A DNA stretch of 64,000 nt, from assembly GCF_009905605.1 (NCBI RefSeq), contig NZ_JAAAKZ010000018.1, positions 17,709 to 81,708 of the forward strand. The letters are read 5' to 3'. The position numbers and the translations under genes are program-made. Shown one piece after another: positions 8,056-17,723 of the stretch; positions within the stretch are counted from its first letter, which is position 1; each line of letters opens with the position of its first letter. The notes under the pieces were generated by a model. The model saw nothing but the letters and a program-made list of their open reading frames with translations. It was not told where the DNA came from and did no database searches. Origin of the DNA: Runella sp. CRIBMP (lineage in GTDB: Bacteria > Bacteroidota > Bacteroidia > Cytophagales > Spirosomataceae).

Positions 8056-8927
8056 AAAATAAAAATTTTGCACAAAAAAAAGAAAAAGTTTGGAATATCG
8101 TTGTTGTCCCGATAAGTTTGTATCAAAATGATGCAATCGACCATGAAAAACTTATTTATTCTTCACTTTTTTGACATATCGCTTCAGGATTCAGTAAAGA
8201 AGGAGTAGTTGAGTAGGTCGGTGTGTAGCATTTTCAAGAAGGGTTCAAGTCAATCACAAAGGACACGCTCACAGTTCGCTTATTTCAATGCTATCGTTGT
8301 TTGTTATTTCAGTTGTAAGGTGCGTGTTCATTATTAAATATAAACCTTCGCGTATATACGTTAGCTCAATTTTTGCACATGTTTTTTAGTAGTAATAAAA
8401 TAAGACTTTTAAATTAAAAAATAGGCTTAATTTGTTTGAAATGAGAAATAACTATACTTTTACAAGTAAAATTGCAATTAATAATCCTTTTTAGGATTGA
8501 TTGTGATTGCCCTTTTTCCTCAGCATTTTTACTGAACAATTACGAAAGCTGAGCGCGAAAAGTGCTAATATTTTAAACTGAATTCTTTGAATATTAAGGT
8601 AGTAGCGCCGGTTATATTAAGCAATACTATCCAAAATACACTGCCGATAAGTCAGTGTCTCCACACCCACCCGATAAAAAAGTGACTCGTGATACTAACC
8701 ATTTAAAAGGTTATTTCACTAATGAACAAGTCTTCCTATTGGCAAAATTGTTGGCTAGGAAGCAACAAAGCGTAGATCCATTCCTCCGTTCGTTAGAGAA
8801 TAATAATTGTTTTCAGTCATCTATTTAGCGTCAGCAATAGAGGGCTGTTGAGGAATTTGAAAGTGCTTTTTGGATTTGTATTTTTTTTATTTTTAATTGT
8901 TCATTTTTAACCTATCAGTTTTTATTT
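8056..8927. other. 872-bp gap between the Nudix regulator and SusC 1
   Basis: AT-rich and without an intact gene. It contains the start-less ORF at 8598-8828 and a 10-bp perfect palindrome CGTATATACG at 8351-8360 that could be an operator. The last 70 bases before the SusC ATG are T-rich (leader-like). I see no clear TAnnTTTG promoter box, tRNA or terminator. Confidence 0.6.
8598..8828 (+). pseudogene. Start-less 76-codon ORF, probable gene remnant
   Basis: A frame opens after TAA at 8595-8597 and stays open until TAG at 8826-8828, with no ATG, GTG or TTG in a plausible start position. The translation looks like real protein: charged and aromatic residues in a balanced mix (SAGYIKQYYPKYTADK near the start, HLKGYFTNEQVFLLAKLLAR in the middle, PFLRSLENNN near the end). 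Such a stretch in a long non-coding gap suggests the tail of a decayed gene. I do not recognise the family, and no flanking inverted repeats or target duplication were found. Chance openness of 76 codons in AT-rich DNA is uncommon but possible. Confidence 0.4.
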
Positions 8928-11900
8928 ATGAAACCAAAGTTCTATTATCCGCTGATGTGTGCGGTGGCATGGATGTTTATTCTATTCCTTGCACCCAGTT
9001 CGGCACATGCACAAGACCGGAAAGTGACGGGCAAGGTCGTTGCCAACGATGGGCCTGTTCCCGGAGCAACCATTTTATTGAAAGGTAGCAATGTAGGTAC
9101 CTCCGCTGATGCCAATGGGGCATTTACCATTAATGTGAGCGGGGCAAATCCTGTGTTGGTGATTTCGGCCATCGGTTACAAGCCACAAGAAGTAACGGTA
9201 GGCAATCAGAGCGTTGTAAATGTAAAAATTGAAGACGATGTGAATGCCTTAACGGAAGTAATCGTAACGGGTTACTCCATCGACAGCCGCCGTGAAACGA
9301 CGGGGGCGGTTTCGACAGTAAAAGCAAAAGACCTTACCGTGCGCCCATCGGGTAACGTTGAGCAGCAGTTGCAGGGTCGTGTAGCTGGTTTGACGGTGAT
9401 TACCAACGGACAGCCAGGGACTGCCAGCCAAGTACGCGTACGCGGGTTTGGTGCTTTTGGTGGTAACGAGCCTTTGTACGTTGTAGACGGAGTACCTGTA
9501 GGTTCAACTGACTTTTTGGCTCCAGATGACATCGAGACAACTACGGTATTGAAAGATGCTGCTGCTGCTTCTATTTACGGTGCGCGTGCTGCAAACGGTG
9601 TAATTGTTTACACCACGAAAAAAGGATCAAAAGGAGCTAAGAAATTAAACATCAGCTACGATGGTATGTACGGGGTAACCCTGAACGGCGAAGGCCAGAA
9701 GATGATGAATCCAACGGACTTTGCCACTTGGACTTGGAATGCCAAGAGAAACTCAAACGAAGCTTTTGGTCACCCACAGTTTGGCTCAGGTTCTACGCCT
9801 GTCATTCCTGATTACCTCACGGTAGGTGGTCGTTCAGGGGTTGTAGGTACTGTTGATTTGGCTGCTGAAAAAGCGAAATACAATGTGGACCCTACCGCTG
9901 GTTCGATCTATCAGGTAGTAAAAGCTAACAAAGAGGGTACTGATTGGTATAAAGCCATTACGCGTAATGCAGCCCTACAGCGTCATTCACTTGGATTCTC
10001 AGGTGGCGGTGAAAACAGCCGCTTCTACATCGGTTTCGGTGCTCAGAATCAACAGGGTATCTTAAAAGGAAACGATTTTACACGTTATACCTTCCGTGCC
10101 AATAGCGAGTTTAACGTGTTGAAAAATGTACGTATTGGTCAGAACCTTCAATTTACCTACCGTTCGATTTTAGGACAATCGGGTGGTGCTGGCGGAAACG
10201 GGGTTGCTGCTGACGAAAACGATATTTTGAGTGCTTTCCGTATGCCCTCTATCATTCCAGTTTATGACGAGTTTGGTGGTTATGCAGGTACGGCCGCAAA
10301 AGGATTTAACAACCCTCGTAACCCCGTTGCCAGCCGTGATGGATTGGCTAACAACCGTAGTTTTAACGCAAATGGTTTCGGAAATATCTATGCTGAGTGG
10401 GATCCAATTCCGGGTTTGACTTTGCGTAGCAGCCTTGGTGGACAGTACAATAACTTCTACAACTGGGGCTATAGCCGCCTGCAATACGAAAACTCTGAAA
10501 ATAACTCGGCGTTCGGTTATAACGAGGGCGGTGGCTGGAGCTTTGGCTGGGTATTGACCAATACTGCCACTTATAAAAAGCAATTTGGCAAGCATAACGT
10601 AGAAGTATTGGCTGGTCAAGAAGCGTTGAATACTGGTAAAGGCCGTAACATGAGCGGTAACGGTTTGAATCCATTCTCTACTGACATCAACTACGTGAAC
10701 CTATCCAACGTAAGTGCTAGCGGAAGAGTCGTAAACAGTAGTCTTTTTTCAGGCGTTAACTTCTATTCTTTATTCGGTCGTGTTAACTACATCTTCAATG
10801 ATAAATATATCATAACAGGGGTAGTTCGTCGCGACGGTTCTTCACGTTTCGGAGCTAACAATCGTTTCGGTGCATTCCCTGCGTTCTCGGCGGCATGGCG
10901 TATTTCATCTGAGCCTTTCATGAAGCAATTGACATGGGTTTCAGATTTGAAAATTCGCGGTGGTTATGGTACAATGGGTAACTCAAACAACGTAGATCCT
11001 AACAACCAGTTTAGCTTATACGGTGCCAGCATCGGAAACTCTGCTTACGACATCAACGGTTCTAACTCAAGCACTGCCGAAGGTTACTATCGCACGCGTA
11101 TCGGTAACCCCGATGCTAAATGGGAAACTTCAATTACTAAAAACATCGGTATCGACGGAACGTTCTTAAATGGTAAATTGGACGTAGTGATTGACTTCTG
11201 GCAAAAAGACACCAAAGACTTGTTGTACCAATTGCCAATCACGGCAACAGCTGGACCATTTGCCTCACCTCCATCGGTAAACATCGCTAAAATGGCCAAC
11301 AAAGGTATTGACATCTTGGTAACCAACCGTGGTCGTATCACTAAAGACCTGTCTTATGACATAACTTTCACTGGTGGTACACTGAGCAACGAAATCGTTT
11401 CGGTTGCACCTAACGTAAATTACCTTACCAACGTAAACCCTGGTTTCCGTGGTATCAACCCTATCCGTAACCAAGTAGGGTACTCAATCTCTTCTTTCTA
11501 CGGTTATAAAGTGATTGGCTTGTTCCAAAACGCCGAAGAAGTGAAAAATGCTCCTACGCAGGATGGTGCTGGCCCAGGTCGTTTCCGTTATGCTGACATA
11601 AATGGCGATGGAAGAATCAATGCCGATGACCGTACCTATTTGGGTAGCCCAGTTCCTAAATTTACCGCAGGTATGAGCCTTGGCTTCAAATACAAAGGAT
11701 GGGAGTTAGAAGCGTATTTGAACGGTTTCTTTGGCAACAAAATCTTCAACGTATCTAGATGGTTTACTGATTTCTATCCTTCATTTGCAGGGGCAGCTAT
11801 CAGCGAGCGCGTGAAAGAGTCTTGGACTCCAAGCAACACTGGCGCAACTATTCCAATCTTCGAAACAGCATCAAACTTCAGTACCAATACCCAGTCTAAC

Positions 11901-12158
11901 TCGTTTTACGTAGAAAACGGTAGCTATGTACGTTTCCAAAACATCACGTTAGGATACAATCTACCTGCCAGTGCGTTGAGTAAGGCCCGTATCCAGCGCT
12001 TGCGCGTGTTTGCGTCTACCAACAACATCTTTACCCTTACTAAATACCAGGGCTTAGATCCAGGTGTAGGTGGTAATGCTGATACTAACTTCGGTATCGA
12101 CGTAGGTAACTACCCACTCACAAAAGGTTGGACTGTTGGTTTGAACCTTGGATTCTAA
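8928..12158 (+). CDS. SusC/RagA-family TonB-dependent transporter (pair 1)
   Basis: 1076 residues, usual length for the family. A signal peptide ends SSAHA before QDRKVTGKV; a CarboxypepD_reg-like domain spans about 31-105; a VIVTGY TonB-box-like segment lies at 111-116; the plug follows to about residue 230 (YVVDGVPVG, SIYGARAANGVIVYTTKKG), then a 22-strand-type barrel ending in Phe (NLGF). The EF-hand-like loop DINGDGRINADDRTYLG near the C-terminal third is a known SusC feature. It imports an oligomer across the outer membrane using TonB energy and is capped by the SusD lipoprotein encoded 31 bases downstream. Substrate unknown, no glycoside hydrolase nearby. Clearly similar to the SusC at 23018. 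Confidence 0.95.
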   Translation: MKPKFYYPLMCAVAWMFILFLAPSSAHAQDRKVTGKVVANDGPVPGATILLKGSNVGTSADANGAFTINVSGANPVLVISAIGYKPQEVTVGNQSVVNVKIEDDVNALTEVIVTGYSIDSRRETTGAVSTVKAKDLTVRPSGNVEQQLQGRVAGLTVITNGQPGTASQVRVRGFGAFGGNEPLYVVDGVPVGSTDFLAPDDIETTTVLKDAAAASIYGARAANGVIVYTTKKGSKGAKKLNISYDGMYGVTLNGEGQKMMNPTDFATWTWNAKRNSNEAFGHPQFGSGSTPVIPDYLTVGGRSGVVGTVDLAAEKAKYNVDPTAGSIYQVVKANKEGTDWYKAITRNAALQRHSLGFSGGGENSRFYIGFGAQNQQGILKGNDFTRYTFRANSEFNVLKNVRIGQNLQFTYRSILGQSGGAGGNGVAADENDILSAFRMPSIIPVYDEFGGYAGTAAKGFNNPRNPVASRDGLANNRSFNANGFGNIYAEWDPIPGLTLRSSLGGQYNNFYNWGYSRLQYENSENNSAFGYNEGGGWSFGWVLTNTATYKKQFGKHNVEVLAGQEALNTGKGRNMSGNGLNPFSTDINYVNLSNVSASGRVVNSSLFSGVNFYSLFGRVNYIFNDKYIITGVVRRDGSSRFGANNRFGAFPAFSAAWRISSEPFMKQLTWVSDLKIRGGYGTMGNSNNVDPNNQFSLYGASIGNSAYDINGSNSSTAEGYYRTRIGNPDAKWETSITKNIGIDGTFLNGKLDVVIDFWQKDTKDLLYQLPITATAGPFASPPSVNIAKMANKGIDILVTNRGRITKDLSYDITFTGGTLSNEIVSVAPNVNYLTNVNPGFRGINPIRNQVGYSISSFYGYKVIGLFQNAEEVKNAPTQDGAGPGRFRYADINGDGRINADDRTYLGSPVPKFTAGMSLGFKYKGWELEAYLNGFFGNKIFNVSRWFTDFYPSFAGAAISERVKESWTPSNTGATIPIFETASNFSTNTQSNSFYVENGSYVRFQNITLGYNLPASALSKARIQRLRVFASTNNIFTLTKYQGLDPGVGGNADTNFGIDVGNYPLTKGWTVGLNLGF

Positions 12159-12189
12159 TAATGTTACAATTCTAATTAATTGATAAAAA

Positions 12190-13926
12190 ATGAAAAATTA
12201 CGCAATAAAAGGATCGATTACCGTCGTATTGCTGGTAGCTCTTTCGGTTGCTTGTAAAGATAGCTTTCTGGAAGTGGCACCAACGGGCTCAGTGGGGAAA
12301 GAACAGCTTTCTACTAAAAAAGGATTAGAAGGAGCGTTGATTTCGGTGTACAGTAACCTCAACGGTCGTGCCAACCGTATGGCTAGCGCTACCAACTGGG
12401 TATGGGGAAGTATTCGCGGTGGCGATGCCAACAAAGGAACTGACCCAGGTGACTTCAGTGATATCAACCCAATCCAACGCTTTGAAAACCTGTCCACGCA
12501 AGGAGTAATCAGAGACAAATACACTGGTACTTACGAAGGTGTGGCCCGTGCCAACGCTGTATTGCAATTGTTGACTACTGCTACTGCGGAAGTAACCGAT
12601 GCCGACAAAAAACGTATTTCAGCAGAAGCACGTTTTCTACGTGCTCACTACTATTTCGAGTTGAAAAAGACGTTTGGCAATACTCCTTACGTGGATGAAA
12701 CACTTGACTACGGAACAGGTATTGAGAAAGTTAAAAACGATGTAGATTTGTGGCCAAAAATTGAGGCTGACCTTAAGTACGCCTACGATAACCTACCCGA
12801 AACGCAAGCTGCTGTGGGTCGTGCCAACAAATGGGCTGCCGCATCTTACTTAGCTAAAGTGTATCTGTATCAGAAAAAATACGCCGATGCTAAAACTTTG
12901 TTTGACTTGGTGATTGCCAATGGTAGAACATCAAACGGCAAAAAATACGGCTTGGTACCTAAGTATGCTGATATTTACAGAGCTTCTAATGATAACAACG
13001 AAGAGTCTATCTTTGCGATTCAGAATGCTGCTAACACTGGTTCTGTAAACAACGCTTTCCCTGAGTTTGACTTGAACTATCCGTATAACACCGGCCCTAA
13101 CGGCCCAGGTAACTGCTGCGGATTCTTCCAGCCTAGCTTTGAGTTGGGTAACTCATTCCGTACCAGCGCTGCAGGTTTGCCTTTGTTGGATGGTTCGTAT
13201 AATGTAGGTGCTAATCAGGTAAAAACTGATATGGGTGTTGGCGCTAGCGAAACGTTTACGCCAGATGCAGGCAACCTTGACCCCCGTATCGACCACTCTA
13301 TCGGTCGTCGTGGTATCCCTTATTTGGATTGGCAAGATCACCCAGGTGCTGCTTGGATTCGTAACCAACCTAACGGCGGTCCTTATTCTCCTAAAAAATA
13401 TACTTACTACAAGTCTGACGTAGGTTCTTTGCAGGATAACAGTACTTGGACGCCTGGCTACACTGCCCTTAACTTCACCATCATTCGTTTTGCGGATGTG
13501 TTGTTGATGGCAGCTGAGTGCGAAGTAGAAGTAGGAAGCCTTGAAAAAGCGCGTGACTACGTAAACCAAGTGCGTAAACGTGCTGCCAACCCTGCTGGTT
13601 TTGTAACAAAAGCGGGAGCACCTGCCGCTAAATACGTTATCTCTACGTATGATGCTGCTTGGACCGACAAAAATGTGGCTCGCGACGCCGTACGCTTTGA
13701 GCGTAAATTGGAGCTTTCGGGCGAAGGTTTCCGTTTCTTCGACCTAGTACGTTGGGGTATTGCTGAGAAAGAAGTTAATGCCTATTTGGCATATGATAGC
13801 AAATTCCTGCCTGGTACACTGGGTGGTGCTAAATTCACGCCTAACAAGCACGAATTGTTGCCACTTCCACAAGATCAAATTGACTTGTTAGGCAAGGATG
13901 TATTGAAGCAAAATCCGGGTTACTAA
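12190..13926 (+). CDS. SusD/RagB-family surface lipoprotein (pair 1)
   Basis: 578 residues. Lipoprotein signal with lipobox LSVAC (mature Cys at about residue 22), then KDSFLEVAP, the standard SusD opening. TPR-type helices carry the family signature EARFLRAHYYFELKK. A Cys pair occurs in GPGNCCGFFQPSFEL, shared with the SusD at 26286. The C-terminal RagB/SusD domain includes LLMAAECEVEVG, ARDYVNQVRKRA, FERKLELSGEGFRFFDLVRW and ends NPGY, the classical SusD terminus. It binds the substrate at the cell surface as a lid on SusC 1. Cotranscribed with SusC 1 and ended by the terminator at 13974. Confidence 0.95.
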   Translation: MKNYAIKGSITVVLLVALSVACKDSFLEVAPTGSVGKEQLSTKKGLEGALISVYSNLNGRANRMASATNWVWGSIRGGDANKGTDPGDFSDINPIQRFENLSTQGVIRDKYTGTYEGVARANAVLQLLTTATAEVTDADKKRISAEARFLRAHYYFELKKTFGNTPYVDETLDYGTGIEKVKNDVDLWPKIEADLKYAYDNLPETQAAVGRANKWAAASYLAKVYLYQKKYADAKTLFDLVIANGRTSNGKKYGLVPKYADIYRASNDNNEESIFAIQNAANTGSVNNAFPEFDLNYPYNTGPNGPGNCCGFFQPSFELGNSFRTSAAGLPLLDGSYNVGANQVKTDMGVGASETFTPDAGNLDPRIDHSIGRRGIPYLDWQDHPGAAWIRNQPNGGPYSPKKYTYYKSDVGSLQDNSTWTPGYTALNFTIIRFADVLLMAAECEVEVGSLEKARDYVNQVRKRAANPAGFVTKAGAPAAKYVISTYDAAWTDKNVARDAVRFERKLELSGEGFRFFDLVRWGIAEKEVNAYLAYDSKFLPGTLGGAKFTPNKHELLPLPQDQIDLLGKDVLKQNPGY

Positions 13927-13973
13927 TTGATTAATAGTAAACGATTTTTGTAGGCAGTGCTTACTACTATTAT

Positions 13974-14009
13974 AAAAAAACGGCAAGCCCTACGGCTTGT
14001 CGTTTTTTT
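13974..14009 (+). terminator. Intrinsic terminator after SusCD pair 1
   Basis: AAAAAAACGGCAAGCC (from 13974) pairs with GGCTTGTCGTTTTTTT across a CTAC loop; one G-T wobble. The flanking A and T runs make it work on either strand. Confidence 0.9.
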
Positions 14010-14035
14010 ATAATACCCACATCACTTGTTGTTAC

Positions 14036-14043
14036 TATTTTTG
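14036..14043 (+). promoter_or_regulatory. Candidate -7 box for the VCBS gene
   Basis: TATTTTTG matches TAnnTTTG exactly and lies just after the terminator. A start of transcription near 14050 would exclude the upstream ATG at 14026 and supports translation from 14077. No good -33 TTTG is seen. Confidence 0.4.
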
Positions 14044-14076
14044 TATTTAGTATTTCTCATACCCACCCCAATCCTT

Positions 14077-17000
14077 ATGTTACGCTTTTTTTATTGTATT
14101 CTCTATGTCGCACTTGCAGGCCTGGGTTTAGCCTGTGGAAATGACAAAACGCTTTTTAGCAGGGTACCAGTGAGTGAGTCAGGTATTGATTTTTCCAATC
14201 GGATTCGAGAAAATGATACGCTCAATATCTTAGATTTTGAATACATCTATAACGGTGGAGGCGTAGGGATTGCCGATATGAATGGCGATAGCTTGCCCGA
14301 TGTGTTGTTTTCTGGAAATCAGGCTGATAGCCGCATTTACCTCAATCGAGGTAATATGAAATTTGAAGACATCAGTAAGAAAGCGGGTATTTCCAACGTA
14401 GGACGCTGGTGTTCAGGAATAAGCTTGGTAGACATCAACGCCGACGGCCGAATGGATATTTATTTGACTTCTACCGCTAAAAAAGCAGAAACACAACGCG
14501 CCAATCTGCTCTTTGTTAACCAGGGTAACAATGCCGAAGGTATTCCGACTTTTAAAGAAATGGCCGAAGAATATGGTATTGCCGATAAAGGTTACTCCAT
14601 GAATGCCGCTTTTTTTGACTACGACAACGATGGAGATTTGGATGTGTATATTTTGACCAATACCCTTGAAAGTAATCCCAATCAATACCACGAAAAACTT
14701 CGCGATGGCTCTTCGCCGACAACTGACCGACTTTATCGCTGCGAATGGAATGACAGTCTGAGCCATCCTGTTTATACCAACGTGTCCAAGGAAGCGGGTA
14801 TTCAAATTGAAGGTTTTGGACTCGGGGTCAATATTTGTGATTTTAACCGTGATGGATTCAAAGATATTTATGTTACCAACGATTATTTGTCGGACGATTT
14901 GCTGTATATAAACAATGGTAATGGCACTTTTACTGACAAAGCGGCCTCGTACTTTAAGCATACCAGTACCACCGCAATGGGTAACGATATTGCCGACATC
15001 AACAACGACGGATTGATGGATGTGATAGCCGTTGATATGTTGCCGAAAGATAATACCCGTAAAAAACAATTGATGGGCCCCAACAGCTATCAGGCCTATT
15101 TGAACAATGACTTGTTCGGATTTAATCACCAATACGGACGAAATACCCTTCAACTCAACATGGGCAATAAGCCCGGAACCAACGAGCCCGCGTTTGCTGA
15201 AATCAGTCTTTTAGCCAATGTTGCCCAAACGGATTGGAGTTGGACGCCGTTGCTCGTTGATTTTGACCATGACGGATGGCGTGATTTGATTGTTACCAAT
15301 GGCTTTCCACGCGACGTAACTGACCGTGATTTTGCGCAATTTCGCGCGCAAAGTAGTTCGGTTGCTTCCAAAGAATACATTCTTGGGGAAATTCCTGAGG
15401 TCAAAATACCCAACTTCGCTTTTAAAAATAAAGGAGATTTGACGTTTGAGGATGTTTCGGAAAAATGGGGCCTTAATCAGGCTTCTTTTACCAACGGAGC
15501 CGCCTATGCGGACCTTGACCTCGACGGCGACCTTGATATTGTTTCCAACAACATAAATGACTCCGCTTTTGTATACCGCAATAATTTGTCAGAATCACAT
15601 CCCGAAAAAGCCAATTACCTGCGCATAGGTTTTAAAGGTTCGAGAAAAAACGTACAGGGTTTGGGAGCTAGCGTAGGGCTCTATTATGGCAAAGGGCTAG
15701 TACAGGTGTATGAACATTCGCCCTACCGGGGGTATTTATCGACGGTTGAGCCGATTGCCCACTTTGGACTTGGTGAACATACCCAAATAGACTCGGCAGT
15801 AGTGGTTTGGCCCAACGGCAAGAAACAGACGTTGAAAAACCTGAAAGCCAATCAAACAGTGTACGTTTCGGAAGTCAGTGCTACCCAAATCAATACTCCT
15901 GTGCAGTCAAACCCGCGTTATTGGTTCAATGAATTGAATGATTCTCTGAATATCAAATGGACGCACCAAGAGCCTGAATATATTGATTTTAACGGACAAA
16001 AATTATTGCCTCATAAGCTGTCGCAGTACCCGCCAGCGGTATCGGCAGGCGATATAAATGGCGACGGTTTAGATGATTTCTTTGTGGGAGGCTCACGGCA
16101 AAACAAGGGTAGATTCTTTGTGCAAAATCCCAACGGTACGTTCAATATCAGTGATTTACTGCCTGGTGTTGAAGGGCCTGATAAAACCTCAGAGGACATG
16201 GGAACGCTGCTTTTTGACGCCGATGCCGATGGAGACCTTGATCTGTACATTGCGAGTGGAGCCAACGAATTGCGAAGCAACGACGCGGGCTATCATGACC
16301 GATTATACATCAACGATGGCAACGGAAAATATCAATTGGCTGAGGGTGCTATTCCGTCGATTTTGGTCAGTAAGTCGTGCGTACGCGCAGCGGATTATGA
16401 CCATGATGGTGATTTGGACTTATACGTGGCGGGGCGTGTAGAGCCTGACCACTACCCCAAACCTGTAAGTAGTTTTATTCTACGTAATGATACTTCGCCC
16501 AATCAAGCGCCCAAATTTACCAACGTTACGCCCCAAATTGCTCCCGCTTTAACTAATCTTGGGCTGGCGTGCGATGCGCTGTGGACTGATTATGACAACG
16601 ATGGCTGGGTAGATTTGCTTATTGCGGGAGAATGGATGCCGCTGACACTATTGAAAAATACGAATGGCAAATTTACGGTTTTACATTCAGCGTTGGATAC
16701 TCAAACAGGCTTTTGGGGGAGTTTGGCCGGAGGTGATTTTGACGGTGATGGCGATACGGACTACATTGCAGGCAATCTCGGCCTAAACGCCCTTACTAAA
16801 GCCTCAGATACCTATCCTATTAGTATCATGGCGGGCGATTTTAACCAAGACGGTATGTATGATGCCATTCCGTTTATGTATTTTCCTGACGCCGAAAACA
16901 AGCTGATTCGGGTTCCTTTTCATGGACGTGAGGATGTAATCAAACAGTTTATCCAGACGCGGGCGCGTTTTCAGACGTACAAAGATTTTGCGAAAGCAAC

Positions 17001-17628
17001 ATACGATAATCTATTGACGGAAGAGGAACGCAAAAAAGCGCTGAAACTAGATGTCAACTATTGTCCGTCAGTCTACGTTGAAAACACGGGCAATGGCACC
17101 TTTAAAACCAAGCCCCTGCCGACCCTCGCGCAGCTATCACCCATCAACGGGATGATTGTGGAAGATTTTGACAAAGATGGTCATTTGGATGTATTGCTCG
17201 TGGCCAATGATTTTGGAAATGAAACCAGTACAGGCCGCTACGATGCTTCTAATGGATTGATGCTCCAAGGAAATGGTAAAGGAGATTTTACGCCGCTTAC
17301 TCAAGCCACTACGGGTTTTTATGTGCCTGGCAATGCCAAAGGATTGGCCCAAATAGCAAGCTCTGATGGTCGTAGAATGGTGATTGCTACCCAAAACCGA
17401 GGGCCTTTGAAAGTGTTTAGACAGGCAACCGCTCCCATGAAATGGCTGCCGCTGCAAGCCAATGACGCTTATGCACTCATCCAAACCAACAATGGTAAAA
17501 CCCATCGCCAAGAACTATACTATGGGGCTTCTTTTCTATCGCAATCTGTTCGTAAATTACCCCTGACGGGTCGGGAGAAATCGGTAGAGATTGTTGATTT
17601 TAGAGGTAAAAAACGGAAAGCATATTAA
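14077..17628 (+). CDS. VCBS/FG-GAP repeat lipoprotein with ASPIC/UnbV domain (CRTAC1-like)
   Basis: 1183 residues from the ATG at 14077; the earlier in-frame ATG (14026) would bury the lipobox LGLAC (LACGND) and lies before the likely promoter. I count 14 calcium-loop motifs of the D-x-[DN/A]-x-D-G-x-x-D type, for example DINADGRMD, DYDNDGDLD, DFDHDGWRD, DADADGDLD and DFDKDGHLD, in two blocks. They flank one ASPIC/UnbV domain at about 517-597 (GLGASVGLYYG to HFGLGEH and VVWPNGKKQTLKNL). This predicts two integrin-alpha-like seven-bladed propellers on a lipid anchor at the cell surface, needing calcium. Relatives commonly travel with SusCD pairs in Cytophagales; binding of a glycan or protein ligand is inferred. 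It follows SusD 1 beyond a terminator and so is probably a separate transcript. Confidence 0.9.
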   Translation: MLRFFYCILYVALAGLGLACGNDKTLFSRVPVSESGIDFSNRIRENDTLNILDFEYIYNGGGVGIADMNGDSLPDVLFSGNQADSRIYLNRGNMKFEDISKKAGISNVGRWCSGISLVDINADGRMDIYLTSTAKKAETQRANLLFVNQGNNAEGIPTFKEMAEEYGIADKGYSMNAAFFDYDNDGDLDVYILTNTLESNPNQYHEKLRDGSSPTTDRLYRCEWNDSLSHPVYTNVSKEAGIQIEGFGLGVNICDFNRDGFKDIYVTNDYLSDDLLYINNGNGTFTDKAASYFKHTSTTAMGNDIADINNDGLMDVIAVDMLPKDNTRKKQLMGPNSYQAYLNNDLFGFNHQYGRNTLQLNMGNKPGTNEPAFAEISLLANVAQTDWSWTPLLVDFDHDGWRDLIVTNGFPRDVTDRDFAQFRAQSSSVASKEYILGEIPEVKIPNFAFKNKGDLTFEDVSEKWGLNQASFTNGAAYADLDLDGDLDIVSNNINDSAFVYRNNLSESHPEKANYLRIGFKGSRKNVQGLGASVGLYYGKGLVQVYEHSPYRGYLSTVEPIAHFGLGEHTQIDSAVVVWPNGKKQTLKNLKANQTVYVSEVSATQINTPVQSNPRYWFNELNDSLNIKWTHQEPEYIDFNGQKLLPHKLSQYPPAVSAGDINGDGLDDFFVGGSRQNKGRFFVQNPNGTFNISDLLPGVEGPDKTSEDMGTLLFDADADGDLDLYIASGANELRSNDAGYHDRLYINDGNGKYQLAEGAIPSILVSKSCVRAADYDHDGDLDLYVAGRVEPDHYPKPVSSFILRNDTSPNQAPKFTNVTPQIAPALTNLGLACDALWTDYDNDGWVDLLIAGEWMPLTLLKNTNGKFTVLHSALDTQTGFWGSLAGGDFDGDGDTDYIAGNLGLNALTKASDTYPISIMAGDFNQDGMYDAIPFMYFPDAENKLIRVPFHGREDVIKQFIQTRARFQTYKDFAKATYDNLLTEEERKKALKLDVNYCPSVYVENTGNGTFKTKPLPTLAQLSPINGMIVEDFDKDGHLDVLLVANDFGNETSTGRYDASNGLMLQGNGKGDFTPLTQATTGFYVPGNAKGLAQIASSDGRRMVIATQNRGPLKVFRQATAPMKWLPLQANDAYALIQTNNGKTHRQELYYGASFLSQSVRKLPLTGREKSVEIVDFRGKKRKAY

Positions 17629-17646
17629 GTGTACCTTTATCGTCCT

Positions 17647-17686
17647 AAAAATAACGGTCGCCCAAACATGGGCGACCGTTATTTTT
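17647..17686. terminator. Bidirectional intrinsic terminator between convergent genes
   Basis: A perfect 17-bp stem (AAAAATAACGGTCGCCC with its complement) and a 6-nt loop AAACAT, between the VCBS gene (plus) and SusD 2 (minus). The A-rich and T-rich bases serve both directions. Confidence 0.93.
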
Positions 17687-17723
17687 ATAGACTGTTGAAG
17701 TTGTTTTTAGAAATTCAACTCAA

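Noticed and set aside
14413..15153. 246-codon minus-strand open frame antisense to the VCBS gene
   Set aside because: The repeated Asp-rich codons of the calcium loops produce Ile/Val-rich antisense translation; there is no promoter or start evidence.
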